Source: Methylobacterium sp. SyP6R (GTDB taxonomy: Bacteria; Pseudomonadota; Alphaproteobacteria; Rhizobiales; Beijerinckiaceae). Taken from it: DNA of 64,000 nt. This document shows positions 49,845 through 58,825 of the stretch, piece by piece. Where the stretch lies: positions 1,054,001 through 1,118,000 of the forward strand of contig NZ_JAAQRC020000001.1 in assembly GCF_019216885.1 (NCBI RefSeq), given 5' to 3'. A model generated the notes under the pieces. The model saw nothing but the letters and a program-made list of their open reading frames with translations. It was not told the DNA's origin and searched no databases. The position numbers and the translations under genes were made by a program. Positions within the stretch are counted from its first letter, which is position 1. Each line of letters opens with the position of its first letter.

Positions 49845-52800
49845 ATGGGTTCGACGGGCAGGAGCCGCCGCGCTGCGGCGCTGATCGCGCTGGCGGCGTT
49901 GGCTGCCGGAGCGGGCACGGCCGAGGCGGCGCAGCTCGTGGCGATCCAGGGCAGCGAGCAGAAGAATTTCGGGCGCATCGCGCTCATCTTCGACCACGGC
50001 GTGAAGGTGACCGCGAAGGTCACCGGCGGGGTGCTGGTGGTGGGTTTTCGCGAGGCGGTGACCGGGTCGCGCGACCGCCTGGCCGCCGAGATGCCGGCCT
50101 ACGTGGCGCAGGTCCGCCGCGATCCGGACGGGTCCGGCCTGCGGGTCGCGCTGCAATCCTCCTACAAGGTCAACGTGCTGGAGGCCGGCGAGCGGGTCTT
50201 CATCGACCTGTTGCCCGAGGGCTGGACCGGGATGCCGCCGGGCCTGCCGCCGGAGGTGCTGGCCGATCTCAACCGCCGGGCCGAGGAGCTGAGCGAGCGC
50301 CTGCGCCGCGAGGCCGCAAGGGGCGCCCGGCGCACCACGCCTCTGCGCCTCGAAGTCGCGCACCTGCCGACCCTGACCCGGCTCTCGGTCCGCCTGCCGA
50401 GCGACGCGGAGGTGGGGCTGGAACGGGCCGGGTCCGAGATCCGCCTGCGCATCCCGGGCGCCTACACGATCGAATCCACCGAGGCCCGCGCGGGTTTGCC
50501 GCCGGCCGCCAAGGCGCTGACGGCCGAGGCCGGCACGGACGCCGCCCGCCTGACCCTGACGCTGGCCGAGGGCTACGGCGCGGAAGGCTATCGCGAGGAC
50601 GATTCCTACATCCTCGACCTCGTCAAGCCGGCGGCCAAGAAGTCCGACGACAAGAAGCCGGACGAGCGCAAGCCGGATCCGGTCCCGGCGCCCCCGCCCC
50701 GGGCCGATTCCCTGCCGCAGATCGAGGCGCGTCCGCAGGCCGAGGCCCGCGCGCCGGCCGAGCCTCGCCCCGATGCCCCGCCTCGCGCGCAGGCCGAGGC
50801 GCCCGCCCCGGCGGAGCCGCCCGCGGCCTCCGGGCCGGTCCAGGCCCGGATCGCCAAGGCGGCCCAAGGCCTGCGGATCGCCTTCCCGTTCGCGGCTAAG
50901 CCGCCGGCGGCCCTGTTCGAGCGCGGCGGCATCGCCACCCTGGTCTTCGAGACCACCGCCGCGGTCGCCCTGCCGTCCCTGCCCGCGGGGGCGCCGGCGA
51001 GCGTCGTCGAGGGGCCGAAGGCCGAGGGCGCCTTCACGGTGCTGCGGCTACGCCTCGACCAGGGCGTGCTCGCCCAGCTCGCCGCGGGGGAGGGGCAGGG
51101 CTGGGACCTGGCGCTCGGCGACGGCAGCCTGCCGGGGGGCGATCTCCTGGCGCCGCAGCGCAGCGCCGATGCCACCGGCAAGCCGGCGGTGGCGGTGCCG
51201 CTCGCCCGCCCCGGCGGCGCCCTGTGGCTGGAGCGCGACGGCGAGCGCATCGCCGTGGTGACGGCCCGCGGGCCGCGGCTGACCGCGATGCCGAAGCGCG
51301 GCCGCTTCGTCGAGTTCGAGCTGCTGCCGACCCGCCAGGGCGTGGCCGTGCTGGCGGCGGCGGACGACCTCGCGGTGCGCCCCGGCCTCAACGAGGTGAC
51401 GATCACCCGCCCCGGCGGCCTGTCGGTCTCTCCGACGGTGATCGAGGCACCGGAGGCCGGAGCCCAGGCCGCGTCCTTGATGGTGCAGCCCGATCGCTGG
51501 CGCGAGGACCAGCTCGGCGACGTGCGCGCCCGCATCCGCGCCGCGCAAGGAGCCGCCGCCGCGGCCGAGCGGCCGGCCCGCTCCGCCGCGCGCCTCGACC
51601 TCGTCCGGGTGCTGCTGGCCAACGACCTCGCGCCCGAGGCGGCCGGCGTGCTGGCCCTGGCGGTGCGGGAGGATCCGCCGCTCGCCGCCCAGCGGCCGGT
51701 GCGGCTCCTCTCGGCCATCGCCGCGCTCAGCATGGGCCAGAACGCCCGGGCGGGCGGTTTCCTCACTCCCGACGGCAAGCAGGCGCTCGATCCCGAGTTG
51801 CGGCTGTGGCGCGGCGTCGTCGATGCCCGCGGCCGGCGCAGCGCCGCGGCCCTCGCCGCCTTCAAGGCCGGCCTGCCGGTGATCGAGGCCTATCCCGACG
51901 ATCTGCAGGTGCAGCTCTACCTGACCGCCATGGAGGCCGCCCTCGACGCCAAGGACCCGGCCTTCGTCCAGCGGGCGCTCACCGCGGTGACACCGCTGGC
52001 CGAGGCCCCGGCCGCCCGCGACCGGCTGACCTTCCTCAAGGCGCGCTTCGCCGAGGCGATCGGCCAGGAGGGCGAGGCCCGCCGCGCCTACCAGCAGCTC
52101 GCCGAGACCGCCCCACCGGCCACCGCCGCCGACGCGACACTGCGGCTGGTCGATCTCGGGCGGGCCTCCGGCACGATGACGCCGGAGACGGCGATCGACC
52201 GCCTGGAGCGCCTGACCCTCACCTGGCACGGCGACGCGGAGGCCGAGGCCCTGGCACGGCTCGGCCGGCTCTATGCCGGGATCGGCCGCTGGCGCGACGC
52301 CTTCGCGACCGCCCGCAAGGCCAACCGCCTGTTTCCCGATCACCCGGCGACCCGCGGCCTGCACGACGACACGGTGGCGCTGTTCTCCGCCCTGTTCCTG
52401 TCGGACAAGGGCGCGAGCCTCGGGAAGATCGAGGCCCTGGCCTTGTTCTACGACTTCAAGGAATTCACGCCGGTCGGCCGCCAGGGCGACGAGATCGTGC
52501 GGCGGCTGGCCGACCGCCTGGTCGCCCTCGACCTCCTCGATGCCGCCGGCGACCTCCTGCAGCACCAGGTCGACAACCGCCTCACCGGCGCGGCGCGGGC
52601 GAGCGTGGCGGCCAGGCTCGCCACCGTTCGGCTGATGGAGGGCGAGCCGCTCAAGGCCCTGAAGGTTCTGCAGAACACCCGCCTGCCGGAACTGCCGGGG
52701 CAGATCCGCGACGCGCGCCTGCTGCTCGAGGCCCGGGCCCTGTCCGATCTCTCGCGCACCGACCTCGCGCTCGAATTGCTCGACGGCAATGCCAGCCCGG

Positions 52801-53261
52801 AGGCGGCGCATCTGCGCGGCGACATCCTGTGGGGCGCGCGGCGCTGGCGGGAGGCCGGGGAAGCGCACGAGGCCCTGCTCGGCACCCGCTGGCGCGATCC
52901 CGGCCCCCTGACCGACCCCGAGCGCAACGACGTGATGCGGGCGGCGATCGGCTACGCGCTCGCCGAGGATCCCCTGAGCCTCGACCGGCTGCGCACGAAA
53001 TACACCCAGAAGATGGCCGAGAGCCCGGATGCCCGCACCTTCGGCCTCGTCGCCTCGCCGAACGCGCCGGGCACCGCGGCCTTCCGCAGCCTCGTGCGCC
53101 AGGCGACCAGCGCCGAGACCCTGACCGATTTCCTGCGCGCCTACCGCACCCGCTACCCCGAGAGCGCCGCACCCGAGCGGCCGAAGCCGAACCCGGACGG
53201 AACCCCCGGGGCCGCCCCGGCGCCCGAGGCCCGCGGCGCCGGCGGGCCGTCGCCGGGCTGA
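49845..53261 (+). CDS. large exported TPR-type protein at end of flagellar region
   Basis: An 1138-residue protein with signal peptide (MGSTGRSRRAAALIALAALA, cut near 28). Residues about 30-130 look like an AMIN-type beta domain (FGRIALIFDHGVKVTAKVTG). A Lys/Pro/Ala-rich linker spans about 263-330. A second beta region follows to about 540. The C-terminal half (about 560-1090) is helical repeats of TPR/Sel1 character, for example DRLERLTLTWHGDAEAEALA and RLGRLYAGIGRWRDAFATAR. It ends in a disordered tail. It probably acts in the periplasm as a scaffold for motility or envelope parts. Confidence 0.7.
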   Translation: MGSTGRSRRAAALIALAALAAGAGTAEAAQLVAIQGSEQKNFGRIALIFDHGVKVTAKVTGGVLVVGFREAVTGSRDRLAAEMPAYVAQVRRDPDGSGLRVALQSSYKVNVLEAGERVFIDLLPEGWTGMPPGLPPEVLADLNRRAEELSERLRREAARGARRTTPLRLEVAHLPTLTRLSVRLPSDAEVGLERAGSEIRLRIPGAYTIESTEARAGLPPAAKALTAEAGTDAARLTLTLAEGYGAEGYREDDSYILDLVKPAAKKSDDKKPDERKPDPVPAPPPRADSLPQIEARPQAEARAPAEPRPDAPPRAQAEAPAPAEPPAASGPVQARIAKAAQGLRIAFPFAAKPPAALFERGGIATLVFETTAAVALPSLPAGAPASVVEGPKAEGAFTVLRLRLDQGVLAQLAAGEGQGWDLALGDGSLPGGDLLAPQRSADATGKPAVAVPLARPGGALWLERDGERIAVVTARGPRLTAMPKRGRFVEFELLPTRQGVAVLAAADDLAVRPGLNEVTITRPGGLSVSPTVIEAPEAGAQAASLMVQPDRWREDQLGDVRARIRAAQGAAAAAERPARSAARLDLVRVLLANDLAPEAAGVLALAVREDPPLAAQRPVRLLSAIAALSMGQNARAGGFLTPDGKQALDPELRLWRGVVDARGRRSAAALAAFKAGLPVIEAYPDDLQVQLYLTAMEAALDAKDPAFVQRALTAVTPLAEAPAARDRLTFLKARFAEAIGQEGEARRAYQQLAETAPPATAADATLRLVDLGRASGTMTPETAIDRLERLTLTWHGDAEAEALARLGRLYAGIGRWRDAFATARKANRLFPDHPATRGLHDDTVALFSALFLSDKGASLGKIEALALFYDFKEFTPVGRQGDEIVRRLADRLVALDLLDAAGDLLQHQVDNRLTGAARASVAARLATVRLMEGEPLKALKVLQNTRLPELPGQIRDARLLLEARALSDLSRTDLALELLDGNASPEAAHLRGDILWGARRWREAGEAHEALLGTRWRDPGPLTDPERNDVMRAAIGYALAEDPLSLDRLRTKYTQKMAESPDARTFGLVASPNAPGTAAFRSLVRQATSAETLTDFLRAYRTRYPESAAPERPKPNPDGTPGAAPAPEARGAGGPSPG

Positions 53262-53378
53262 CGACCCGCGGCTTTCTCCGAGGTCCCGAACGCGGTCATT
53301 CGACGGCGACAGCCGTCGCTCCCGCGCCGCGCAACCTGCCGTAGCGTTGGACCGTATGCAACGCGATCGGGCGCTGCC

Positions 53379-54497
53379 CTACAGGGCGCGGCGCAAGGCC
53401 GCCACGCAGCGTTCGACGTCGCGCTCGTCGGCCCAGACATGCGGGCTGAGACGCAGCGCCCCGGATCGTTCGCTCACGTAGACGCCGTCCTGCCGCAGGC
53501 GGTCCACCAGGCCGGGGGACAGGCCGCCCGGCGCGCGGAGCCCGAGGATGTTCGGCGCGCGCAGATCCGCCGCAAGCGCGGAGAGGCCGAGGCCGACGAG
53601 GCCATCGGCCAGAAGATCGGTGAGGCGGCGCAGCCGGTCCGCCACCGCGGACACGTCGAAGGACAGGAGCAGTTCCAGTCCGGTCGCCGCCATCGGCAAC
53701 AGGACCGGGTCGTTCAACTCGCCCCGGTCGTAGCGCCTGGCGCCTGTCGCGGGCGGGCGGTTGCCGATATTCTCCTCGATCGCCGCGCCGTCCTGCCGGT
53801 GCGGGGCGGCATACAGGAAGGCGAGCGCGTAGGGCCCGAGCGCCCACTTGTAGGTCGGGAAGGCCAGGAAGTCGGGGCGCCAGCGGCCCACATCCACCGG
53901 CACGGCCCCCGCCGCCTGGGTCGCATCGATCACCAGCGCGGCTCCCGCGGCGTGGACGGCCGGCGCGAGCCGGTCGAGGTCGATCAACCCGCCATCGGTC
54001 CAGTGCGACGGGGTCAGGGTCGCGATCGTCAGGGGTGGCGCCCCGGGGCGCCCGATCGCCGCCAGCAGGGACGCCGTCCAGTCGCCGTCCTCGGGACGGG
54101 GGACCTCCTCGACGATCAGGCCGCTGGCACGGGCGAGCCGGTCGAAGGCGTAGCACAGCGACGGGAACTCGTCGGCGACGCGCAGCACGCGCCCGCCCGG
54201 GGCGACGGCCAGGTTCGCCGCGACGGTGGCCATCGCGTGGCTCACGGACCCCACGATCGCCACGTCGTCGGCCGTTGCACCGATGAGCCGGGCCGCCGCC
54301 GCCCGTGCCCGCTCGGCCTGGGCTTGGACCGCCTCGCGCGGGTGCGCCCAGGGCCGGCTCTTCACCAACAGGCCCGCTTCCCCGGCCGCGCGGACGGAGA
54401 GGGGAAACGGCGACCACGCCGCCGCGTCGAGATAGCTGATCTCGTCGGGCACCTCGAACAGGTGCCTCTGGCAGGGCAGGGGGGCGACGGCATCCAT
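53379..54497 (-). CDS. aminotransferase class V-fold PLP enzyme
   Basis: A 372-residue enzyme from ATG 54495-54497 (MDAVAPLPCQRHLFEVPDEI) with GAGAGGTG upstream; a GTG 24 bases earlier has no such site. The PLP-binding lysine is Lys217 in LAFPTYKWALGPYALA and the ring-nitrogen aspartate is Asp191 in LVIDATQAAGA; SVSHAM near 84-89 holds the phosphate. It resembles cysteine desulfurase/isopenicillin N epimerase-like members, but no conserved catalytic Cys loop is seen near the C-terminus, so a desulfurase role is not supported. It is a single gene, 117 bases after the TPR gene on the opposite strand. Confidence 0.82.
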   Translation of the reverse strand: MDAVAPLPCQRHLFEVPDEISYLDAAAWSPFPLSVRAAGEAGLLVKSRPWAHPREAVQAQAERARAAAARLIGATADDVAIVGSVSHAMATVAANLAVAPGGRVLRVADEFPSLCYAFDRLARASGLIVEEVPRPEDGDWTASLLAAIGRPGAPPLTIATLTPSHWTDGGLIDLDRLAPAVHAAGAALVIDATQAAGAVPVDVGRWRPDFLAFPTYKWALGPYALAFLYAAPHRQDGAAIEENIGNRPPATGARRYDRGELNDPVLLPMAATGLELLLSFDVSAVADRLRRLTDLLADGLVGLGLSALAADLRAPNILGLRAPGGLSPGLVDRLRQDGVYVSERSGALRLSPHVWADERDVERCVAALRRAL

Positions 54498-54639
54498 GCG
54501 GGGCACCTCTCGGCCGTTCACCCGACCGTGCCGGCGGGCGGCCCGAACGGAGGGGGAGGGATCGGCCGGGCTCTACCACGACGCGGCCCGGATCTGGAGG
54601 TCGGGGGACGGCCGATCCCTCCCGCAGGCGTGCCCCGGC

Positions 54640-54879
54640 TCAGACCTCGCCCTCGCCCGCCGGGGCGGAGCGGCGGCGCGGCTCCTCGCCGGTGGTGCTG
54701 GTGCCGGGATCGAGGGCGTCGGGCTTGCGGGCGGCGTCGTGGTCGGCCGGCGTCACCCCGGCCTGGGCCGCCGCCTTGTCCTCGTCGCGACGGGTCAGGT
54801 GGGGGCGGGCGGTGAGCAGGTCGTCGCTGCGCGAAAGGGTATCGTCGCTGCGCGATGGGGTATCGTCGCTGCGCGGCAT
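54640..54879 (-). CDS. hypothetical small protein with RSDD repeats
   Basis: A 79-residue hydrophilic protein; GGAGGAGACG precedes the ATG at 54877-54879. The N-terminus has three seven-residue repeats (RSDDTPS, RSDDTLS, RSDDLLT), encoded by 21-base tandem repeats at about 54828-54878. The rest is charged and proline-rich without a clear fold. The family is not recognised. Confidence 0.5.
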   Translation of the reverse strand: MPRSDDTPSRSDDTLSRSDDLLTARPHLTRRDEDKAAAQAGVTPADHDAARKPDALDPGTSTTGEEPRRRSAPAGEGEV

Positions 54880-55052
54880 GCGCGTCTCCTCCGGTTGGCG
54901 CAGCCCAACGCGGGGCGGCCCGGACCGGTTCGGTACCGCGCGGCGAAACTCGCCGCGGAGCGGTACTCCCGTCGGAGGCCATCGATTTGTGTTGAAGGTC
55001 TGGCCGGCCCGATCCCCCACTCGGGGACGGCATCAACACCACCGATGGGTGT

Positions 55053-55137
55053 TGGTGCCCAGGAGAGGACTCGAACCTCCACGGCTTGCACCACTGGTAC
55101 CTGAAACCAGCGCGTCTACCAATTCCGCCACCTGGGC
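55053..55137 (-). tRNA. tRNA-Leu(CAG), copy 1
   Basis: Class II tRNA: acceptor GCCCAGG/CCTGGGC, anticodon stem-loop CTGGT-TTCAGGT-ACCAG (anticodon CAG), long variable arm, T arm GGAGG-TTCGAGT-CCTCT, discriminator A and encoded CCA (55053-55056). CAACACC and GGTGTTG form a hairpin that includes the CCA end, but there is no T-run after it. Identical to the gene at 60536-60620. Confidence 0.95.
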
Positions 55138-55360
55138 CCGAAAGCGGTGCTGTGCACCGCCCCGGTGACGTTCGTTTAGAGGGCGACGACGGCGACGTCA
55201 ACGGGCTTGAGCGGTGCGGACGCAGGATGGATGCGGAGGGCCCGCGCGGTCCGGTACGGGAGGAGCGGCCGGCCCCGGACGACGTCGGCGGAAATCCACC
55301 GATCCGGGCTCGCGATCGGCGCCGTTCCGCCCAAGAGGCGATGGGGCGCCCTTATAAGCA

Positions 55361-55372
55361 ATTGATATCAAT
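55361..55372. promoter_or_regulatory. perfect 12-bp palindrome upstream of the sigma-54 promoter
   Basis: ATTGATATCAAT, in a short AT-rich patch 22 bases upstream of the -24 element. The position would suit an activator or IHF-assisted bending site. It does not resemble the known DctD operator, so its partner is unknown. Confidence 0.4.
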
Positions 55373-55393
55373 GGATTTTAATTTCTTCTGTCG

Positions 55394-55410
55394 CTGGCAT
55401 CGCGCTTGCC
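55394..55410 (+). promoter_or_regulatory. sigma-54 (-24/-12) promoter of the dicarboxylate-type transporter
   Basis: CTGGCATCGCGCTTGCC has GG at 55396-55397 and GC at 55408-55409, separated by exactly 10 bases as the RpoN consensus TGGCAC-N5-TTGC requires. It lies about 107 bases before the transporter ATG. The adjacent DctD-type regulator is a sigma-54 activator, so site and regulator agree. Confidence 0.7.
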
Positions 55411-55516
55411 ATCGCTCTCCCGCTGCCCTCCGCAAGAGGCCGAAAGGCTCGCGACGGAGGGGATATCCATCGCGCCCGCGTCGACGCGGGGTGGTTCGCA
55501 TTCAGGGAGAACGTCC

Positions 55517-56848
55517 ATGACCACGGCTGCACCGGCGGCGATCGGGGTGAGCCCGGCCCCCGCCGAGACCACGGACCGCCAGAAGATCAAGGCCATCGTC
55601 GCCGCCTCGTCCGGCAACCTGGTCGAGTGGTACGATTTCTACGCCTACGCCTTCACGTCGATCTACTTCGCCTCCGCGTTCTTCCCGAGCAGCAGCCCGA
55701 CCGGCCAGCTCTTGGCGACCGCCGGCATCTTCGCGGTCGGCTTCTTCATGCGCCCGCTCGGCGGCTGGATCTTCGGCCGCATCGCCGACCGGCGCGGCCG
55801 CAAGTCGTCGATGGTGTTCTCGGTGCTGCTGATGTGCGCCGGCTCGCTGATGATCGGCATCCTGCCGACCTACGAGACCATCGGCGTGTTCGCCCCGGCG
55901 CTGCTCCTCGTCGCCCGCCTCGCGCAGGGCCTGTCCGTCGGCGGCGAGTACGGCACCGCGGCGACCTACATGAGCGAGATCGCCGGCAAGGGCCGCCGCG
56001 GCTTCCTGTCGTCGTTCCAGTACGTCACCCTGATCGGCGGCCAGCTCCTCGCGGTGCTGGTGGTGTTCGCGCTCCAGCACATCCTCACCGGCGACGAGAT
56101 GCGCGCCTGGGGTTGGCGCATCCCGTTCCTGCTCGGCGCCGTGGCGGCGATCGTCGCGATGATGCTGCGCGGATCGCTCAAGGAATCGGCCTCGCACGCG
56201 GCCATGAAGAGCAAGGAGGCCGGCTCGCTGCGCGCCCTGATGCAGCACAAGCGGGCGCTGTTGATCACGCTCGCCTTCACCATGGGCGGCTCGCTCTACT
56301 TCTACACCATGACCACCTACATGCAGAAGTTCCTGGTCAACACGGTGAAGCTCGATCTGAAGACGGTCTCGACGGTGATGACCCTGGCGCTCGTGGTGTT
56401 CATGCTGCTCCAGCCGGTCTTCGGCGCGCTCTCCGACAGGATCGGGCGGCGCAACAACATGATCCTGTTCAGCGGGCTCGCCACGCTCGGGGCGGTGCCG
56501 CTGCTCTCCAGCCTGTCGCTGGTGACGAATCCGTGGGCCGCCTTCGGGCTGATCCTGACCGGTCTGGTGATCGCGACCTTCTACACCTCGATCAGCGGCG
56601 TGGTGAAGGCCGAGCTCTTCCCGGCCGAAGTGCGGGCTCTCGGCGTCGGCCTGCCCTACGCCATCGCCAACGCGATCTTCGGCGGCACTGCCGAGTACGT
56701 CGCGCTCTCGTTCAAGACCTGGGGCAACGAGAGCCTGTTCTTCTGGTACGTCGCGGCCATGGCGGCGGTGGCCTTCGCCGCCTCGCTGTGGATGCCCGAC
56801 ACCCGCAAATACGGCTACCTCGACGGCAACGGCCGGATGAGCGGCTGA
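55517..56848 (+). CDS. MFS transporter, metabolite:H+ symporter (KgtP-like)
   Basis: A 443-residue, 12-helix transporter; AGGGAGAACG precedes the ATG. MHS-family marks are [20 protein letters not shown] near residue 32, the MFS loop [14 protein letters not shown] after helix 2, [20 protein letters not shown], and a second GRRNN loop ([14 protein letters not shown]). The family takes up alpha-ketoglutarate and other carboxylates. A DctB/DctD pair follows directly, and a sigma-54 promoter precedes it, so C4-dicarboxylate or similar acid uptake controlled by DctBD is the natural reading. Confidence 0.88.
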   Translation: MTTAAPAAIGVSPAPAETTDRQKIKAIVAASSGNLVEWYDFYAYAFTSIYFASAFFPSSSPTGQLLATAGIFAVGFFMRPLGGWIFGRIADRRGRKSSMVFSVLLMCAGSLMIGILPTYETIGVFAPALLLVARLAQGLSVGGEYGTAATYMSEIAGKGRRGFLSSFQYVTLIGGQLLAVLVVFALQHILTGDEMRAWGWRIPFLLGAVAAIVAMMLRGSLKESASHAAMKSKEAGSLRALMQHKRALLITLAFTMGGSLYFYTMTTYMQKFLVNTVKLDLKTVSTVMTLALVVFMLLQPVFGALSDRIGRRNNMILFSGLATLGAVPLLSSLSLVTNPWAAFGLILTGLVIATFYTSISGVVKAELFPAEVRALGVGLPYAIANAIFGGTAEYVALSFKTWGNESLFFWYVAAMAAVAFAASLWMPDTRKYGYLDGNGRMSG

Positions 56849-56959
56849 CGCGCCACACGTTCCCCGGGATCGCCCGCCGGCTTTCGCTTGCGGGCGGTCC
56901 CCATTTCGAGGCACCCCGGTGCGTCACGATCCGCGTTCCCCCGCAGCGAGGCGACCGGC

Positions 56960-58822
56960 ATGAGCCAAGCCCGTCCTGCCGAACTCCCGGCCGCAGTGCC
57001 GCGGCGCGCGCGCCTCGCCGGGATCGGGGGGTGGTGGGGATGGGCGGTCGCGATCCCGGCGCTCACCCTCGCGGCCTTCCTCCTCGCCCTGCGAGCCGGC
57101 CAGGACCAGGTCCGAACGGGCGCGCGCCAGCGCCTCGTGATCGCCGAGGCGGTCCTGCGCACGACGGTGGACCGCTACCGCTCCCTGCCGACCGTGCTCG
57201 CCCTCGACACGCAGGTCCAGGACCTGCTGGCCGCGCCCGGCGCATCCGGGGCCGCCGCCGTCAACGCCAAGTTCGAGGCCATCGCCCGGGCCTCGGGCGT
57301 CGCCGCGATCTACCTCATGGACGCGAGGGGGCTGACGCTGGCTGCGAGCAACTGGAACCAGCCGCTCAGCTTCGTCGGGTCCTCCTACGCCTACCGGCCC
57401 TACTTCCTCGATGCGCTGGCGACCGGCGCCTCGCGCTATTTCGGCATCGGCACCACCACCCAGCAGCCGGGCCTGTTCATCGGCCAGGCGGTGGAGGCCC
57501 GAGGAGACAGGCAAGGCGGCGGCGTCGCGGGCGTCGTGGTGGTCAAGGTCGACCTGGAGGGACTGGAGGGCGAGTGGCGCCGGGCGGGCGAGCAGATCCT
57601 GGTCTCGGACGCGGCCGGCATCGTCTTCCTGGCGAGCGAACCCGGCTGGAAGTACCGCCCGTTCCGGCCCCTCACCGTCCCTGAGACCGACCGCATCCGC
57701 ACCGCCCGGCAATACGGCGACAGCGACCTGCGGCCCCTCCTGGCGGACGGTCCGCCCGATCCCGGCGGGACGATCCGGCTCCCCTCCGCCGGCGGGGCCG
57801 GGCACGGCCTCGTCGAGCCCGTGGCGATGCCGGATCTCGGCTGGACGCTCTGGACCATCGCCCCGACCGGAGCCGCGTGGCGCCAGGGCGTGCTGGTGGC
57901 CGCCGCCACGGGCATCGCCGGCCTGGCGCTGGCCTTCGCGCTCGCCGCCGCGAGCCAGAAGCGGCAGCGCCTGCGGGCCGAGCAGTCGATGCGGCTGTCC
58001 CTCGAGCGGCGGGTGGCGGAGCGCACCCACGACCTCAGCGAGGCCAATGCGCGCCTGCGGGCCGAGATGGCCGAGCGGGAACGCGCGACGACGGCGCTGC
58101 GGGCGACGCAAGACGAGCTGATCCATGCCGGCCGGCTCGCGGCTTTGGGCCAGATCTCCACGGCGATCAACCACGAGATCAACCAGCCCCTCGCGGCGCT
58201 CCGCACCTTCCTGGCCAGTACCGTCCTGTTCCTGGAGCGCGGCGACCAGGCGACGGTGCGCCGCAACCTCCAGCGCATGACCGAGGTGACGCAGCGCATC
58301 GCCGAGATCATCCGCCACCTCAAGGATTTCGCCCGCAAGACCGGCCCCGAGCACCGCGAGCCGGTCCGCCTCGCGAGCGCGGCGGAGGCCGCCCTCGACC
58401 TGCTGCGGGTCCGGCTGCGGGCCGACGGCGTCGCGGTCGATTGCCGGATTCCGCCCGACGCCCTGGTGCGGGCCGAACCGGTGCGCCTCGAACAGGTCAT
58501 CCTCAACCTGATGGTCAACGCCCTCGACGCGATGCGCGACGTCCCCGAGCGCCGGCTCGATCTCTGCGCCACGCGCGAGACCTCCGACGGATCGGCGCCG
58601 TCCTGGCGGCTCGACGTGGCCGATAACGGGAGCGGGATCGCGCCGGAGCATCTGGGGCAGATCTTCGATCCGTTCTTCACCACCAAACCGGCCGGGGAGG
58701 GGCTGGGGCTCGGCCTGTCCCTGTCCTCGCTCATCGTGCGCGACCTCAAGGGCAGTCTCACGGCCGGAAACGGCGCGCAGGGCGCCGTGCTGACCCTCGT
58801 CCTGCCGGCAGCGGAGGCTTGA
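56960..58822 (+). CDS. dctB: C4-dicarboxylate-type sensor histidine kinase DctB
   Basis: A 620-residue membrane kinase. TM1 at about 27-45, then a periplasmic double PAS/PDC sensor with the DctB mark VGSSYAYRPYFLDALATG (140-157) and GLFIGQAVEARG, TM2 at about 311-331. A coiled-coil linker leads to the DHp helix with His405 in ISTAINHEINQPLAALRTFL, and a HATPase domain (NLMVNALDAM, VADNGSGIAP, GLGLGLSLS). NHEINQPL is typical of the DctB group. It precedes dctD by 3 bases. Confidence 0.92.
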   Translation: MSQARPAELPAAVPRRARLAGIGGWWGWAVAIPALTLAAFLLALRAGQDQVRTGARQRLVIAEAVLRTTVDRYRSLPTVLALDTQVQDLLAAPGASGAAAVNAKFEAIARASGVAAIYLMDARGLTLAASNWNQPLSFVGSSYAYRPYFLDALATGASRYFGIGTTTQQPGLFIGQAVEARGDRQGGGVAGVVVVKVDLEGLEGEWRRAGEQILVSDAAGIVFLASEPGWKYRPFRPLTVPETDRIRTARQYGDSDLRPLLADGPPDPGGTIRLPSAGGAGHGLVEPVAMPDLGWTLWTIAPTGAAWRQGVLVAAATGIAGLALAFALAAASQKRQRLRAEQSMRLSLERRVAERTHDLSEANARLRAEMAERERATTALRATQDELIHAGRLAALGQISTAINHEINQPLAALRTFLASTVLFLERGDQATVRRNLQRMTEVTQRIAEIIRHLKDFARKTGPEHREPVRLASAAEAALDLLRVRLRADGVAVDCRIPPDALVRAEPVRLEQVILNLMVNALDAMRDVPERRLDLCATRETSDGSAPSWRLDVADNGSGIAPEHLGQIFDPFFTTKPAGEGLGLGLSLSSLIVRDLKGSLTAGNGAQGAVLTLVLPAAEA

Positions 58823-58825
58823 GAG

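Noticed and set aside
51048..52868. 606-codon minus-strand frame inside the TPR gene
   Set aside because: The plus-strand frame has a signal peptide and regular helical repeats; the antisense frame is a by-product of high GC.
55034..55054. Rho-independent terminator after tRNA-Leu copy 1
   Set aside because: CAACACC/GGTGTTG can pair, but the hairpin includes the CCA end of the tRNA and no T-run follows, so I note it only within the tRNA entry.
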